Part shown: piece after piece, positions 8,565 to 16,423 of the stretch
Position numbering within the stretch: position 1 is the first letter of the stretch
Layout of the letters: each line of letters opens with the position of its first letter
Source of the DNA: an uncultured Pelagibacteraceae bacterium
Lineage (GTDB): Bacteria > Pseudomonadota > Alphaproteobacteria > Pelagibacterales > Pelagibacteraceae
NCBI GenBank assembly: GCA_902541285.1
Contig: CACBQD010000015.1
Span: 1-42,571, forward strand
DNA: 42,571 nucleotides
Reading direction: 5' to 3'
Made by a program: the position numbers and the translations under genes
Notes under the pieces: generated by a model
Seen by the model: the letters and a program-made list of their open reading frames with translations, nothing else
The model's database searches: none
What the model was told of the DNA's origin: nothing

Positions 8565-9585
8565 TCTTATCTTCTGCAAATAAAGCTTTGATTATTTCTT
8601 TTTTGCTTAATGAACCAATAACTTTTTTATTTTCATCAATAACAGAGTAAGATCCTTCGGATTTTAAAACTTTTGATGCGATTTTTTCAATCTTTTCTTT
8701 ACAGTTAACAGTATTATCATAGAGTTTTTTATCATCATTATTCATAACACTTTCAGCGTTTAATAACTTAGATCTAGGAATATCTTTTGTAAATTCTGCA
8801 ACATAATCAGTAGCTGGTTTTGTGATTAATTCTTCAGGAGTGCCTACTTGGACTATTAATCCTTCATACATTATTGCTATTCTATCTGCCAATCTTATAG
8901 CTTCATCAAAATCATGGGTTATAAACACAATTGTCTTTTTAAGCATATTTTGAAGTCTCAAAAACTCGTTTTGCATCTCTTTTCTAATCAATGGATCTAA
9001 AGCTGAAAAAGGTTCATCTAAAAACCAAACATCTGGTCCAACCGCTAAAGATCTTGCTAGTCCAACTCTTTGTTGTTGACCTCCTGAAAGTTCTCTAGGA
9101 TAATATTTTTCTCTACCCTCAAGACCAACTAATTTAATGACCTCTTTTGCTCTATCTTCTCTTTTAATAGGCTCTATTCCTTGCACCTCTAAAGGAAATG
9201 CAACATTTTGTAAAACTGTTCTGTGAGGTAATAAAGCAAAATGCTGAAATACCATTCCCATTTTATGTCTTCTTATTTCGATTAACTCTTTATCGCTAGC
9301 TTTTAATAAATCTTTACCCTCAAAAAAAACTTGACCATCAGTTGGTTGAATAAGTTTAGACATACATCTTAATAATGTTGACTTACCAGATCCACTCAAC
9401 CCCATAATAACCAATATTTCTCCAGTTTTTACATCGATAGATGCATCTCTAACCGCTGGTATATATTTATTTGATTTTAGTTGTTCAGTTGATGGATTAT
9501 TATTATTTTCTTTTAAAAACTTTTCTGGATTTTCTCCATATAATTTCCAAATATTTGAACATGAAATTTTGATTTGATCATCCAT
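8557..9585 (-). CDS. tmoV: TMAO/betaine-type ABC transporter ATP-binding protein
   Basis: This is a 342-aa ATPase of the ProV/OpuAA family. Walker A is GLSGSGKST (62-70), the signature LSGGQ at 166-170 and Walker B DVWFLDE at about 185-191. The H-loop is FITHDFDEA. The C-terminus (about 290-342) retains one CBS-like segment (SYSVIDENKKVIGSLSKKEI) instead of the two CBS repeats of full-length osmosensing ProV homologues. This fits a nutrient importer rather than a turgor-gated one, but that is inference. The gene follows tmoX across a strong hairpin and overlaps tmoW by 8 nt. Confidence 0.9.
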   Translation of the reverse strand: MDDQIKISCSNIWKLYGENPEKFLKENNNNPSTEQLKSNKYIPAVRDASIDVKTGEILVIMGLSGSGKSTLLRCMSKLIQPTDGQVFFEGKDLLKASDKELIEIRRHKMGMVFQHFALLPHRTVLQNVAFPLEVQGIEPIKREDRAKEVIKLVGLEGREKYYPRELSGGQQQRVGLARSLAVGPDVWFLDEPFSALDPLIRKEMQNEFLRLQNMLKKTIVFITHDFDEAIRLADRIAIMYEGLIVQVGTPEELITKPATDYVAEFTKDIPRSKLLNAESVMNNDDKKLYDNTVNCKEKIEKIASKVLKSEGSYSVIDENKKVIGSLSKKEIIKALFAEDKNE

Positions 9586-9625
9586 AATAAAAAAATTTAA
9601 TAGAGCTTAACATAAAATAAAAAAA

Positions 9626-9659
9626 AAACGAACCGACTTAAGATTATGTCGGTTCGTTT
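9626..9659 (-). terminator. Strong hairpin with U-tract between tmoX and tmoV
   Basis: Arms 9626-9637 and 9648-9659 pair perfectly over 12 bp (AAACGAACCGAC with GTCGGTTCGTTT) around a 10-nt loop. On the minus strand the stem is followed by about ten T residues, a textbook intrinsic terminator. It lies 16 nt past the tmoX stop and about 40 nt before the tmoV start, so it probably gives partial termination and a higher dose of the binding protein. Confidence 0.88.
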
Positions 9660-9675
9660 ATAAATAGACTAAAAA

Positions 9676-10620
9676 TTATTTAATCCAATTGCTCCATTTA
9701 GATTTGTGATCATCTAACCATTTTTGAGCAGCTGCTGATACTTCTAAACCATCTGTGTCCTTGTAGTTCGCCATTTTGTCAATGTCTGGACCAGAAAAAT
9801 TCATCTGTTTCAACAACTTATATCCCGCAGGATGATTTTTTTTGAAATCAGCATTGACTGCTAATTTTAAATAACCACTTGCTGGGTTTCCACAATCATA
9901 AAGTGCAGTTTTATTGATTCCCCATGAAGGATCCTTTGTACAAGCTGGATCATGTTTAGGAAACTCAACAAACTTACCTGGATATTTTGCACCGATGAAA
10001 TTTGGTGACCAGTTAAAAACAACTACAGCTTTTCCTTGCGCTACACCTGCATCTAATTCAGCCCAAATTGCATCTGCAGAACCTGCATTTTTAACCATGA
10101 AGTTCATTCCTAGAGCCTCAACTTTTTCAGCATCATGTTTTAACCAATCAACAGGACCACCGATAAACACTCCCTTACCTCCAGAGTCTGCTCTTGCAAA
10201 AAGATCTGCACATTTATTTAGAGCTTTCCAATCTGGTAGACCAGGACAAAGTTTTTCAACATGGTTTGGATACCACCAGTCCTCTCTAGTTACAGCATCG
10301 TGAGTAAGAATTTCTTCAATTCCACCACCAGCTTTTGCTTTTTCATAAGATGCTCCAAACGCACCTTCCCAAATTTCATGAACTAGATCAATATCACCGT
10401 CTGCCATTGCTTGGTATACTGCTTGTGAGTCCATATTAATATACTCTACTTTCTCACCTACCATTTTAAGCAATTCACCAACAACTTCAGCTCCAACTAA
10501 TTGACTTGACCAATTGTGTGTTGGGATTTTAACAACTCCGCTTTTATCTGCATTCGCACCTGTAAAACTTAGAGCAAATGTAATCAAAAAAGCAGAAATT
10601 ATTGATAAAAGTTTCTTCAT
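9676..10620 (-). CDS. tmoX: Periplasmic TMAO-binding protein of ABC transporter
   Basis: This is a 314-aa binding protein of the ProX/OpuAC family for quaternary and methylated amines. A signal peptide covers residues 1-24 (ends TGANA before DKSG). The mature protein has tryptophans suited to a cation-pi cage: W37 (IPTHNWSSQ), W84 (DLVHEIWEGAF) and W115/W116 (TREDWWYPNH). Pairing with a tdm gene read in the opposite direction from the same 141-bp intergenic region, plus tmoV and tmoW downstream, makes TMAO the likely ligand, as known for TmoX of Ruegeria pomeroyi. Glycine betaine or proline betaine remain alternatives. The ribosome binding site is AGAGGAG, directly after a palindromic hairpin. 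Confidence 0.82.
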   Translation of the reverse strand: MKKLLSIISAFLITFALSFTGANADKSGVVKIPTHNWSSQLVGAEVVGELLKMVGEKVEYINMDSQAVYQAMADGDIDLVHEIWEGAFGASYEKAKAGGGIEEILTHDAVTREDWWYPNHVEKLCPGLPDWKALNKCADLFARADSGGKGVFIGGPVDWLKHDAEKVEALGMNFMVKNAGSADAIWAELDAGVAQGKAVVVFNWSPNFIGAKYPGKFVEFPKHDPACTKDPSWGINKTALYDCGNPASGYLKLAVNADFKKNHPAGYKLLKQMNFSGPDIDKMANYKDTDGLEVSAAAQKWLDDHKSKWSNWIK

Positions 10621-10633
10621 TTATTTCTCCTCT

Positions 10634-10647
10634 CTTAATATATTAAG
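10634..10647 (-). promoter_or_regulatory. Perfect 14-bp palindrome in the tmoX leader
   Basis: CTTAATATATTAAG is a perfect inverted repeat that abuts the AGAGGAG ribosome binding site of tmoX, 13 nt before its ATG. It could be an operator, or an RNA stem that affects ribosome access; being all A/T inside, chance occurrence is possible in such DNA. Confidence 0.4.
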
Positions 10648-10711
10648 TATTTAATTATCCTTAAATTTAATCTTACAGTCAACAGAAGTTGGTACTAAAA
10701 TTTATATATAC

Positions 10712-10733
10712 AATTAATCAGTACTGATTTATT
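10712..10733. promoter_or_regulatory. Candidate operator palindrome in the tmoX-tdm divergent promoter region
   Basis: AATCAGTACTGATT (10716-10729) is a perfect 14-bp palindrome. It extends to 22 bp (10712-10733) with a single mismatched pair. A weaker half-similar site, TTGGTACTAA, is at 10689-10698 with its centre 29 bp away. The location between two divergently transcribed TMAO genes suits a shared operator. The regulator is unknown; the winged-helix-like protein encoded next to tdm is one candidate. Confidence 0.5.
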
Positions 10734-10761
10734 CTCAAACATAAGTAATCATTGATTTAAA

Positions 10762-13101
10762 ATGTTAGAAGAAAATTTAAGAATAAATGAACCTGGTTTA
10801 AATGTTTTGCCACCTGGGGTTGAAAGATACGTAATTAATGGTGGTGGACTTACAGGAGTTCAGATTTTTCCAGATGATGAAATTGAAATAATTAATAATG
10901 AAGGAAATCAAATTTGCGAAATAGTTGTTTTTAATTCTGATGGAAATTCAGATCCATCGATTTTAAATTTAAAATCTTCTAAATCAGAAAATGATATAAT
11001 TAAAATTTTAAATAGAAATGAAGAAAGTTCAAAAATTGCATTACGTCAATTAGAAAAAAGAAATCTTAAAATTGCAAAGTCTAAATCTTCAATCCTTTTT
11101 GATAAAGACACTCCACCAGGAGAAAAAATTAAAATAAGCTCAAAAGATAAATGTTATTGTATTTTTGCTGCCCCTGGCAATGATATGTTAGTTCATGAAC
11201 AAAATCCTCCTACTGAACTAACTTTATTTATTAAAAGAAATAATATTGTTGACTATAAAGAACATAGAATAATTCCAGATCCAATTTTTGATCCTCTAGA
11301 CGAAAAAAATATTGCAAAACAATCAGCGATTTCTTTTGAAGTTAAAGAAGGAGATTATATTCAAATAATTTGTCCAACTGGTAGACAATGTTCAGATTTT
11401 GTTGCTTTTGATACAGCTAAATTAGGTAAAGGTATTGAAAAAGGTTTAGATTGGCAAACAACCAGGACCTTTATGGGAAATACATTTCCAGGACCAGGAT
11501 TGTATTCAAAATTTTATGATACAGACCATGAGCCTTTAGTGGAGGTAATAAGAGATACTGTTGGTAGACATGACACTTTTAATCTTGCTTGTACATCGAA
11601 GTATTACGAAGATGCTGGTTATTTTGGGCATCCAAATTGCTCAGATAACTTAAGTGGTGCTATGGAAAATTTTGGGGTTAATAGACAAAAGGGATGGCAC
11701 GCTATAAATTTATTTTTTAATACTTCAGCAGGAGGCTTAAATACCGTACTTTCTGATGAGTCATTTGCCAGACCTGGAGATTATGTAATATTAAGAGCTT
11801 TAAAAGATTTAACCTGCGGAACATCAGCCTGTCCAAGTGATATAGATCCATGTAATTCATGGAACCCTACAGATATTTTTGTTAGAACTTACGAAAAAAA
11901 AAGAGAATTTACAAAATCTTTTGCATTTAGAATGAAACCAGACTCAGAATTAAAACTAACAAAAAATACAGGATTTCATGAAAGAACTTCAAAGTTAACA
12001 AGAAACTTTGTTGATGCTAGAGGATATTGGCTGCCCAATGATTACACTAAACACGGAGTAATAAATGAATATACAGCGTGTAGAGAAAAAGCAGTTTTAA
12101 TTGATTTATCTTCTTTAAGAAAATTTGAAATATTAGGTCCGGATGCAGAAGAATTAATGGACTATACTTTAACAAGAAATGTTAAAAAATTGTCAGTTGG
12201 ACAAATTGTTTATTCTTCGATGTGTTATGAAAATGGTTCTATGTTTGATGATGGAACATTGTTAAAAATGAGTGATCATGGATTTAGATGGGTATGTGGT
12301 GATGAATACGCAGGTGAATGGTTAAAAGAACAAGCAAAAAAGAAAAAATTTAATGTTTTAGTTAAAAACTCTACTGATCAAATAAATAATATTTCTCTAC
12401 AAGGACCTAACAGTAGAAAAATTTTAGAAAAGTTTATTTTTACTCCACCAACACAACCTTCTATTTCAGAATTACAATGGTTTAGGTTTACAATCTGTAG
12501 AGTAAAAGAACTTAGTGGAATTCCATTAATGGTTTCTAGAACTGGATACACAGGCGAGTTAGGATACGAAATATGGTGTCACCCTTCAGATGCACCAGCA
12601 GTTTGGGATGTGCTTATGGAAGCTGGCAAAGATGAAGGGTTAATACCTGCTGGTTTTGGAGCATTAGATTTATTAAGAATTGAAGCTGGACTAATATTAT
12701 TTGGTAATGAATTTGACGGCCAAGTTGACCCTTTTGAAGCTGGTGTTGGATTTACGGTTCCTTTAAAAACAAAAACAGCAGATTTCATTGGTAAAGAAGC
12801 ATTAATAAAGAGAAAAGAAAATCCGCAAAAGAAATTAGTTGGATTAGAACTTGTAGGAAAAGAAAAAGCTAATCACGGTGATTGCGTTCACATTGGAAGA
12901 TCCCAAGTTGGCGTAGTTACAAGCGGATGTCTATCTCCTACTTTGAATAAAAATATTGCTTTGTGCAGAATTGATGTAGGTCATTCAGAAATAGGTATGA
13001 ACGTTGAAGTCGGTAAAATTGATGGACATCAAAAAAGAATACCTGCTAAAATTGTTGGTTTCCCGCATTACGATCCTCAAAAAACACGTGTAAAATCTTA
13101 A
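10762..13101 (+). CDS. tdm: Trimethylamine N-oxide demethylase (DUF1989 + GcvT)
   Basis: This cytoplasmic enzyme splits TMAO to dimethylamine and formaldehyde and passes the formaldehyde to tetrahydrofolate. The 779-aa protein has an N-terminal DUF1989-type region (to about residue 375) and a C-terminal GcvT folate-binding region (about 400-775). The zinc site is visible: Cys277 in LACTSKYY, Cys293 in HPNCSDN and Cys357 in SACPSDIDPCN. The spacings of 16 and 64 match the Cys263/Cys279/Cys343 triad I recall for the Methylocella silvestris enzyme. Asp212 falls at the same offset as its Asp198. It is divergent from tmoX and shares TAATG (13099-13103) with the next gene. A plain aminomethyltransferase would lack the zinc half. 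Confidence 0.93.
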   Translation: MLEENLRINEPGLNVLPPGVERYVINGGGLTGVQIFPDDEIEIINNEGNQICEIVVFNSDGNSDPSILNLKSSKSENDIIKILNRNEESSKIALRQLEKRNLKIAKSKSSILFDKDTPPGEKIKISSKDKCYCIFAAPGNDMLVHEQNPPTELTLFIKRNNIVDYKEHRIIPDPIFDPLDEKNIAKQSAISFEVKEGDYIQIICPTGRQCSDFVAFDTAKLGKGIEKGLDWQTTRTFMGNTFPGPGLYSKFYDTDHEPLVEVIRDTVGRHDTFNLACTSKYYEDAGYFGHPNCSDNLSGAMENFGVNRQKGWHAINLFFNTSAGGLNTVLSDESFARPGDYVILRALKDLTCGTSACPSDIDPCNSWNPTDIFVRTYEKKREFTKSFAFRMKPDSELKLTKNTGFHERTSKLTRNFVDARGYWLPNDYTKHGVINEYTACREKAVLIDLSSLRKFEILGPDAEELMDYTLTRNVKKLSVGQIVYSSMCYENGSMFDDGTLLKMSDHGFRWVCGDEYAGEWLKEQAKKKKFNVLVKNSTDQINNISLQGPNSRKILEKFIFTPPTQPSISELQWFRFTICRVKELSGIPLMVSRTGYTGELGYEIWCHPSDAPAVWDVLMEAGKDEGLIPAGFGALDLLRIEAGLILFGNEFDGQVDPFEAGVGFTVPLKTKTADFIGKEALIKRKENPQKKLVGLELVGKEKANHGDCVHIGRSQVGVVTSGCLSPTLNKNIALCRIDVGHSEIGMNVEVGKIDGHQKRIPAKIVGFPHYDPQKTRVKS

Positions 13102-13451
13102 TGTCAAAATCATCAAAGGATTTACTAGAATTTTGGGAAGATCAAATGAAACTGTCCCATACATCCAGTAATTACTTTTTCAGAAAGTCTCCTTCGCATT
13201 ATCACATGATGTTGATTGTGATGAATTCTTATAAGTTAAATGAAAACTTATCTGTCGAAGAACTTAAGACTAGACTTTTCAAAACCTCTAGACCCAAATC
13301 TGCACTCATGATCAAAGAAGCTTGTGATAAAGAATTTTTTTACCTCGAGAAAACTGGAAATGACCATAGAAAAAAGTACGTTTTACCCACACAGAATTTT
13401 GTTAATGAATTCAATGAATATTTAAAAACTCTCAAAAATTTGAGTTTTTAA
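13101..13451 (+). CDS. Small winged-helix-like protein, possible regulator of TMAO genes
   Basis: This 116-aa soluble protein was not recognised as a named family. The central part (about 45-110) looks like a MarR-type winged helix: helices around LSVEELKTRLFKTSRPKSAL, a helix MIKEACDKEFF, and a wing-like segment LEKTGNDHRKKYVL similar to the D-x-R-x-K wing of MarR proteins. The ATG overlaps the tdm stop (TAATG), so it is translationally coupled to tdm, and no strong promoter follows for 89 nt. Inference: it senses TMAO or a breakdown product and acts at the tmoX-tdm region. It could equally be a structural partner of Tdm. Confidence 0.6.
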   Translation: MSKSSKDLLEFWEDQMKLSHTSSNYFFRKSPSHYHMMLIVMNSYKLNENLSVEELKTRLFKTSRPKSALMIKEACDKEFFYLEKTGNDHRKKYVLPTQNFVNEFNEYLKTLKNLSF

Positions 13452-13540
13452 TTAAAAATCTAATAAATATTTAGAATTTATATAAATTATATATAAAAAT
13501 TATTATATTCTTTCCTTTGCTAAAAAATTAAAGTTCGTTC

Positions 13541-14869
13541 ATGTCGTTACCGACAAAAGCAAAAGTTGTAATAATTGGTGGAGGAATTCACGGGTTAAGT
13601 ACTGCTTGGAAACTTTCCGAAAAATATAAAAATCCAAACGATGTAGTTGTCCTAGAAAAAAAAGACACTGCTGCAGGTGCAAGTGGAATTGCATGTGGAG
13701 TTGTTAGAAATAATTATTTTCAACCAGCAATGAGAGAATTAATGGCTCATTCAGTTAGTGTTTGGGAAAGTGATCCAGAGGCATTTAAATATAATGCTGT
13801 TGGCTATATGCAAATTTCTCCGGAAGTAATGCATAAAGATGTTGCAAGTATTTATGAACAACAAAAAGCTATTGGATATGAATCAGAATTTATAGAAGGT
13901 GAAAAAGATTGCATGAAATATATGCAAGGAATTTTTAGTGATTGGCAAGCAAAAGGTATTACATCAGTCTTGCATGAAAAAAAAGGTGGATATGCATTTA
14001 ATAAGGACTCAATTAAAGCACTAGAGAAAAAAGCAAATTCAAACGGTGTAAACGTTCATAAAGGAGTAAAGGTTACAGGTTTTAAAAGAGGGAGCAACAG
14101 CAATGCAATTACTGGCGTGGTTACAGATAAAGGTACAATTGATTGTGATCAGGTAGTTATTGGAGCAGGACCATGGGTAAGAGATTTTTGGAATATGTTG
14201 GAGTTACCAAAAACTACTAATATAAAAGATGCTAAAAATGGAAAAATGCATGAAGTTGAAATGTGGAAGTACTGGTTTTTACAAGAAGGTGTATTGGGTG
14301 TAGATGCAGATTATTTAAAAACTAATGAAGGTAAACCGCCTCCAGTAATTCATGTTGATACAGATGCACCACTTTATTCTGACAAAGATGGCAAAATAAT
14401 TACAGAAGACTTATGGGGTATTTATTATAAACCTGATATTGAAGGATTGGGAGTTCAAGGTGGAACATCACCTTACATTGTTCAAAAACATTTTGATGAA
14501 GTTAATGTTGATCCATATGGGATAGACTCTCCAGAATATCAAACCACTGATAAATTTTCTGATATGTGGACTTCAGCACTTGCGCATATTCAGAAACGTT
14601 TTGTTGGTAAATCTCACCTGTATAGAAAGGGACCATCAGGAGGATTGGGTTGTTTGACGCCAGACTCATTCCCAATATTCGATAAATTTTTTGAAAATGT
14701 TTACATGATTGCAGATGCAAATCATGGTTATAAAATGATAGGTGTTGGGCACCTTGTTGCACAAGAAATTTTAGGTCATGAAAGTGAATTATTAAAACCG
14801 TTTAGGTTCGATAGATATGAAAAAGGAAAACTTCATCCTACATCGAACAGTCCGTTTCCTTGGAGCTAA
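13541..14869 (+). CDS. DAO-family FAD-dependent oxidoreductase (SoxB/MgdA-like), likely N-methyl amine dehydrogenase
   Basis: This 442-aa flavoenzyme of the D-amino-acid oxidase superfamily is related to sarcosine oxidase beta and dimethylglycine dehydrogenases. The N-terminal FAD fold is seen as VVIIGGGIHGLSTAWKLSEK and VVVLEKKDTAAGASGIACG. The C-terminal FAD loop is GPSGGLGCLTPDSFPIFD, followed by GYKMIGVGHLVAQEILG. Family members oxidise N-methyl groups to formaldehyde. It lies between tdm and the glnT/mgs genes, so N-methylglutamate (replacing the four-subunit MgdABCD) or dimethylamine are the plausible substrates. None of the other subunits of a heterotetrameric enzyme is encoded here, so it may act alone or with distant partners. 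Its start has no strong ribosome binding site. Confidence 0.8.
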   Translation: MSLPTKAKVVIIGGGIHGLSTAWKLSEKYKNPNDVVVLEKKDTAAGASGIACGVVRNNYFQPAMRELMAHSVSVWESDPEAFKYNAVGYMQISPEVMHKDVASIYEQQKAIGYESEFIEGEKDCMKYMQGIFSDWQAKGITSVLHEKKGGYAFNKDSIKALEKKANSNGVNVHKGVKVTGFKRGSNSNAITGVVTDKGTIDCDQVVIGAGPWVRDFWNMLELPKTTNIKDAKNGKMHEVEMWKYWFLQEGVLGVDADYLKTNEGKPPPVIHVDTDAPLYSDKDGKIITEDLWGIYYKPDIEGLGVQGGTSPYIVQKHFDEVNVDPYGIDSPEYQTTDKFSDMWTSALAHIQKRFVGKSHLYRKGPSGGLGCLTPDSFPIFDKFFENVYMIADANHGYKMIGVGHLVAQEILGHESELLKPFRFDRYEKGKLHPTSNSPFPWS

Positions 14870-14936
14870 TTTATCTAAGTAGACAAACGTTTTTTTTTCA
14901 GTTACCTTTTTGATCTGAAAATTCAAAGGGGGAAGA

Positions 14937-16406
14937 ATGACGGATCTTGAAAAACACGTAAACCAACCAGGTAGAGCTAAACTCGTCAAAAAGGTTAGAG
15001 AAAAAATAAACGAATTAGGAATTACTTATATCTATTATCAATTTATTTCTGTAACTGGTAGAGTTGTTGGAAAAGGAATACCAGCGGACCACTGGGAAAG
15101 AACTGCAGAAAAAGGTTTTCAATTGGTTTATGGAGCAACAGCAAACTTATTTTTAGATCGTCATAATAATTATATTGGTTATGGTCCAGAAGCTATGGAA
15201 TTGGTAGGAATACCTGATCCAGAAACTTTTGTTCAATTGCCTTGGGATAAGAGAGTTGGAAGAGTTTTTGTTACATGTTTTAGAAATAGAGAAGAAAGAA
15301 AAAATCCAGGTGGTCATTTAACAAGTGACTGCAGAGGTAACCTTAGAATTTTCATGAATGAGTTCAAAAAGAAACATGGATTAGAATTAAGAGTTGGAAC
15401 AGAGCCTGAAATGATGTGGTTAACAAAAAATCCTGACGGAACTCCAACTGGACAAGGTTTCTCAAAACCTTTCTGTTATCATATTGATCAATTTGAATCA
15501 TTAAGACCTGTGTTTATGAAGGTTATTGAATACGCAAAAGCGATGGGTCTTGATATGATCCAAGGTGACCATGAAGATGCACCTGGTCAATTAGAACTTA
15601 ACTGGACATTTGACAATGTTTTAAGAAACGCAGATAGACTATCTACATATCGACAAATTTGTGCTCAAGTAGCAAGAGAACATAATCTTATAGCTTGCTT
15701 CATGACTAAACCATTTATGGGAGTTTCAGCGAGCGGATGTCACACAAACATGTCTTTATGGAAAGGTGGCAAAGTATCTGTAAATAAATTAGGTAACAAA
15801 AAACTTCCAGGTGTAGAAGAAGTCTTTAGCTATGTATCCGGTGGAACTAATACTTTCATGCCAGATACTAAGGATATGCAATTGCCTGGAAAGATTGGAT
15901 TACAATCAATTGCAGGGATAATGAAACACTTACCAGCTTTAACAGCAATTGGTTCTTCAACAGTGAACTCTTATAGAAGATTATGGGATCAAGGTTTTTG
16001 GGCTCCAGTATATGCTGACTGGGGTTATCAAAATAGAACTTGTGGTTTAAGAGTATCAGCTCCAGGCAGATTCGAGTATAGATCAGTTGACTCTATGCAT
16101 AATCCATATTTATTAGGTGCAGCATTGCTTAAAGCTTGTGATGAAGGAATATCTAAAAAAATGAAACCAGCTAAACCTGAGTCTAGAAATATATATGAAG
16201 CTCAAAAAGCTGGTAAAGATGTTAAAAAACTTCCACTAAGTTTAGGTGAAGCTTTAGATAGATTGGCGGAAGATGAAGTAATAAAATCATCAATGCCAGA
16301 TGAAATGTATAAAGTATTTAATTGGTACAAACGAGATGAGTGGGAAAAATTCCTTGGTGCAACAACACAATGGGATCTGGATACTTATCTGGATTGTTTA
16401 CCATAA
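14937..16406 (+). CDS. glnT: GlnT-type (class III-like) glutamine synthetase homologue
   Basis: This is a 489-aa ATP-dependent amide ligase of the glutamine synthetase fold. The N-terminal beta-grasp part includes YIYYQFISVTGRVVGKGIP. Catalytic-domain motifs are GTEPEMMW, GDHEDAPGQLELNW, KPFMGVSASGCHTNMSLW and STVNSYRRL, and it ends CLP. It differs clearly from the GmaS protein encoded 7 kb downstream. It is always plausible next to glxBCD/mgsABC genes, as in rhizobial glnT-glxBCD clusters. It may make glutamine for the amidotransferase subunit or a gamma-glutamyl-alkylamide; sequence alone does not settle this. A strong ribosome binding site (AAAGGGGGA) precedes the ATG, and mgsA follows after 17 nt. 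Confidence 0.85.
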   Translation: MTDLEKHVNQPGRAKLVKKVREKINELGITYIYYQFISVTGRVVGKGIPADHWERTAEKGFQLVYGATANLFLDRHNNYIGYGPEAMELVGIPDPETFVQLPWDKRVGRVFVTCFRNREERKNPGGHLTSDCRGNLRIFMNEFKKKHGLELRVGTEPEMMWLTKNPDGTPTGQGFSKPFCYHIDQFESLRPVFMKVIEYAKAMGLDMIQGDHEDAPGQLELNWTFDNVLRNADRLSTYRQICAQVAREHNLIACFMTKPFMGVSASGCHTNMSLWKGGKVSVNKLGNKKLPGVEEVFSYVSGGTNTFMPDTKDMQLPGKIGLQSIAGIMKHLPALTAIGSSTVNSYRRLWDQGFWAPVYADWGYQNRTCGLRVSAPGRFEYRSVDSMHNPYLLGAALLKACDEGISKKMKPAKPESRNIYEAQKAGKDVKKLPLSLGEALDRLAEDEVIKSSMPDEMYKVFNWYKRDEWEKFLGATTQWDLDTYLDCLP

Positions 16407-16423
16407 TTTAATAAGGAAATTAT

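Noticed and set aside
9914..10303. Open frame of 129 codons on the plus strand inside tmoX
   Set aside because: It lies fully opposite a well-supported binding-protein gene, has no ribosome binding site and no recognisable domain.
10762..13101. Alternative calls for tdm: DMSP demethylase (dmdA) or plain glycine-cleavage T protein
   Set aside because: Those are about 370 aa and lack the DUF1989 half; the zinc cysteine spacing here matches TMAO demethylase.
14895..14921. Hairpin TTTTCAG...CTGAAAA in the glnT leader, considered as a riboswitch or terminator
   Set aside because: Only a 7-bp AT-rich stem with a 13-nt loop and no T-run after it; no match to a riboswitch consensus I know, including the glutamine riboswitch.
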